Below are positions 62,008 to 64,000 of a stretch of DNA of 64,000 nt, piece after piece. The stretch comes from Acinetobacter sp. C32I (GTDB lineage Bacteria; Pseudomonadota; Gammaproteobacteria; Pseudomonadales; Moraxellaceae), in assembly GCF_023702715.1 (NCBI RefSeq), contig NZ_CP098480.1, positions 1,178,001-1,242,000 on the forward strand, written 5' to 3'. Both the position numbers and the translations under genes were made by a program. Under the pieces are notes generated by a model. That model saw only the letters and a program-made list of their open reading frames with translations, had not been told where the DNA came from and searched no databases. Every line of letters begins with the position of its first letter. Position 1 is the first letter of the stretch.

Positions 62008-63603
62008 TTACTGAAAGTCACTCCAACTCAAGCCAAACCGAGCCAAATACTTTTTGACTCGGTCGCTGTCATTGGTGGTATTACGTTGCTGGCGTGAAGC
62101 TGCAAAAAGCTGACGTCCAGCATCAGCCATCGATTTGGCATTTTCACAGACTTGCAGGACGCCACGCAGTTGAATCTGATCAAACTCATCGATCTCGCTC
62201 AACTGGGTTTGATCTAAATATTTGAGGAGAATATCGATATCTTTAGATTGGTTTTGTGTGGTTTGAATCGACCACAGTTGCTTTAAACGCTGAATCTCTT
62301 TTTCCACCGTTTCTGAACGGATCAACTCACCACTGGATAATGTCGCCAGCCGTGTCACACTGGCAGTCAAATCACGAAAATTTCCCTGCCATGATGCTTC
62401 CTTCGACTTGGCAAATTTCAAATACACATCAAGTGCATCACGTTGAAAACGTAATTGTCGCTGGTGATTTGCCGCAAAGCGTTGCAACTCGAACTCGATA
62501 TTGGGGGCAATATCTTCGATTCGATCTTTAAGATTGGGTAAAAAGAAAGTCCATGTATTCAATCGTGCCCACAAATCCTCACGGAAACGCCCTGCTTGCA
62601 CTTCTGTTCTTAAATCTTTATTTGTCCCTGCAATCAGTTGAAAATCGGCCTGAACCTCTTTGTCACTTCCGACAGGAAAAAAGGATTTATCTTCAAGTGC
62701 CTTAAGTAACATCGCTTGCTCATCCAGCCCAAGCTCACCAATTTCATCCAAAAACAGAATCCCCTGATCAGCACTTTTTAATAAACCGGTTCGCGAAGCC
62801 GCCGCCCCTGTAAAAGCCCCTTTGATATGCCCAAACAAACTCGACATGGCACTATCACCACGGAGCGTCGCGCAGTTCACATCAATAAAACGCCCACTTA
62901 GATGAAACTTGTCTTTCTTTAATTGAAAAATTTGTTTGGCTAAATGCGATTTACCTACACCTGTCGCCCCCATAATCAAAATCGGCGCACTAGAACGTGT
63001 CGCCACCAATTCAACCTCGGTGATCAGTTGATTAAATTCATGGTTATAGGTTGAAATATTGGCTTTTAACTGTTGCCAGTTTTGTTGTTGCTCATCTTCA
63101 AAACGCTGCTTGAGAACATCGTAGCGAGATAAATCCAGATCAATAATGCGATATTCACCTTCTGGCGTTTTCTGTTGATTTGGCGCACTTTGAATCAGTT
63201 TGGCAGGTAAATAATTGGTATCGACCAGTAAATACCAGCAGATTTGAGCAACGTGTGTGCCTGTAGTGATATGCAAAAGATAGTTATTTTTTTCAGTATC
63301 AAAGGGATAACTTTTCACAAAGTCATATAGCGCACCATAAACCTCAGCAAAATCCCAAGGATCACGGATACTCACTCGCTGACCCGACACTGTGGTCAAT
63401 GGCGACACATCCTGAGCATCTTCAGCAATAAATTTGACTAGATTATGATGTTGTCGATCATGTAATAGTACCAATTCATCTACAATCAGATCTTCATGCA
63501 TCAAAAGACTGAGGGTTGGACGCCAACGCTGCCAACGATCAGGACGCTTTCCTTGATCCAAGGTAGAACCCACAAAGCCAATTACGACGGTTTTTTTATT
63601 CAT
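62008..63603 (-). CDS. rtcR: sigma-54 activator RtcR of RNA repair
   Basis: A 531-residue bacterial enhancer-binding protein. Residues about 1-180 are the RtcR CARF sensor (VVIGFVGSTLDQGKRPDRWQRW, LLHITTGTHVAQICWYLLV), which responds to RNA ends. The AAA+ domain has GATGVGKSHLAK (Walker A, about 212-223), the sigma-54 contact loop KGAFTGAA and GILFLDEIGELG (Walker B). A C-terminal helix-turn-helix-like region follows. In E. coli it activates rtcBA; no rtcA or rtcB is in the window, possibly because it ends here. The ATG overlaps the stop of the gene upstream (ATGA). Confidence 0.94.
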   Translation of the reverse strand: MNKKTVVIGFVGSTLDQGKRPDRWQRWRPTLSLLMHEDLIVDELVLLHDRQHHNLVKFIAEDAQDVSPLTTVSGQRVSIRDPWDFAEVYGALYDFVKSYPFDTEKNNYLLHITTGTHVAQICWYLLVDTNYLPAKLIQSAPNQQKTPEGEYRIIDLDLSRYDVLKQRFEDEQQQNWQQLKANISTYNHEFNQLITEVELVATRSSAPILIMGATGVGKSHLAKQIFQLKKDKFHLSGRFIDVNCATLRGDSAMSSLFGHIKGAFTGAAASRTGLLKSADQGILFLDEIGELGLDEQAMLLKALEDKSFFPVGSDKEVQADFQLIAGTNKDLRTEVQAGRFREDLWARLNTWTFFLPNLKDRIEDIAPNIEFELQRFAANHQRQLRFQRDALDVYLKFAKSKEASWQGNFRDLTASVTRLATLSSGELIRSETVEKEIQRLKQLWSIQTTQNQSKDIDILLKYLDQTQLSEIDEFDQIQLRGVLQVCENAKSMADAGRQLFAASRQQRNTTNDSDRVKKYLARFGLSWSDFQ

Positions 63604-63923
63604 TTAAATCTATCATGTTGAATATTTAAAATAGCTTGATATTTCCCTGATTCAGGAAGAAAAGCCTTAAACTGATTATTTCCAATACCTATCCATAATC
63701 GCCCACATTGCGTACATTCATACATATCTGCAGAATATCTTATAAACCTATCTATAATCTGCTCAGAAAATGTCTCTTTATGATTTAAAGAAGTATTAAT
63801 CGTGTTGTCGACTGCCTCATAAAAATCAAATAAATCAACATCAGTAATAAAAGAAGCTTTGTATGGAATTTGATCTGTCTGATCAACAATCACATGACCA
63901 CATACACATCCTAGTTTACTCAT
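63600..63923 (-). CDS. zinc-ribbon protein of unknown function overlapping rtcR
   Basis: A 107-residue soluble protein with two CxC/CxxC-type pairs: LGCVCGHVI at residues 4-12 and YECTQCGRLWIG at 68-79, most likely one four-cysteine zinc ribbon. Between them lies an acidic helical stretch (TDVDLFDFYEAVDNTIN). I know of no function. It overlaps rtcR by four bases, so the two are translationally coupled and co-transcribed. The upstream 77 bases to the window edge are AT-rich, with no sigma-54 -24/-12 site seen. Confidence 0.72.
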   Translation of the reverse strand: MSKLGCVCGHVIVDQTDQIPYKASFITDVDLFDFYEAVDNTINTSLNHKETFSEQIIDRFIRYSADMYECTQCGRLWIGIGNNQFKAFLPESGKYQAILNIQHDRFK

Positions 63924-64000
63924 TTGAGGCTATGCCCTTAAATCTTTTTATTGATCTTATGATCTTTGCACATCATTTTCTATAAAATTTTATAGTTTCA

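Noticed and set aside
62008..63603. CARF domain as a sign of a CRISPR locus
   Set aside because: The domain belongs to RtcR; there is no cas gene and no direct-repeat array in the window.

Overview
This window reads as a chromosomal segment of an AT-rich gammaproteobacterium, almost certainly Acinetobacter. The basis is the protein sequences (GspHIJK, AmgK/MurU, LptD, a 561-residue S1, the YedK homologue starting MCANY) and familiar Moraxellaceae gene blocks. The species cannot be fixed by reading. Almost all of it is core genome: no tRNA, rRNA, prophage, insertion sequence or CRISPR array was seen, and coding density is high.

Layout. 1-10 kb: a partial Sel1-like gene, DUF2750 and CBS proteins, argD, grxD, an HD hydrolase, a LysR regulator, map, brnQ, small membrane proteins and an alpha/beta hydrolase. 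10-19 kb: a MarR regulator, YedK (abasic-site protein), a 2OG-Fe(II) oxygenase, malate synthase G with a repeat-rich promoter, zapE, and an AraC regulator divergent from a Baeyer-Villiger-type monooxygenase. 19-25 kb: transport genes (Bcr/CflA efflux with a palindromic operator and a TetR regulator, LysO, and azlCD with an XRE-cupin regulator), with pyrF, lapA and ihfB. 25-31 kb: rpsA, cmk, tadA, an HIBCH-like gene, ung and queD. 31-36 kb: the type II secretion minor pseudopilins gspH-I-J-K, then TetR, tatD and pilZ.

36-48 kb: three small genes for exported proteins lie between pilZ and holB; then come holB, kdsB, lpxK, msbA, exbD and exbB (LPS and envelope), parA-parB-rsmG, and the MurNAc-recycling pair amgK-murU. 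48-57 kb: lptD-surA (outer-membrane biogenesis), fba, an RhlB-like helicase, a cold-shock protein, tusA, rpoH and thiS-thiG. 57-64 kb: three small genes of unknown or loosely known function, yaaA, an alpha/beta hydrolase, a DUF2157 membrane protein, rtcR, and a zinc-ribbon gene overlapping rtcR.

The most unusual points are these. (1) A roughly 171-bp hairpin-rich element sits in frame inside the prepilin leader of gspI. It contains two copies of a motif 75 bp apart and stretches the leader to about 68 residues. (2) An uncharacterised four-cysteine protein overlaps the start of rtcR, the CARF-containing sigma-54 RNA-repair activator. (3) A small secretome island separates holB from pilZ. (4) Several promoter regions carry clear palindromes or direct repeats (glcB, the MFS gene, azlCD). 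I did not find a complete, self-contained new defence or mobile system; the gspI element and the rtcR partner are the best leads.
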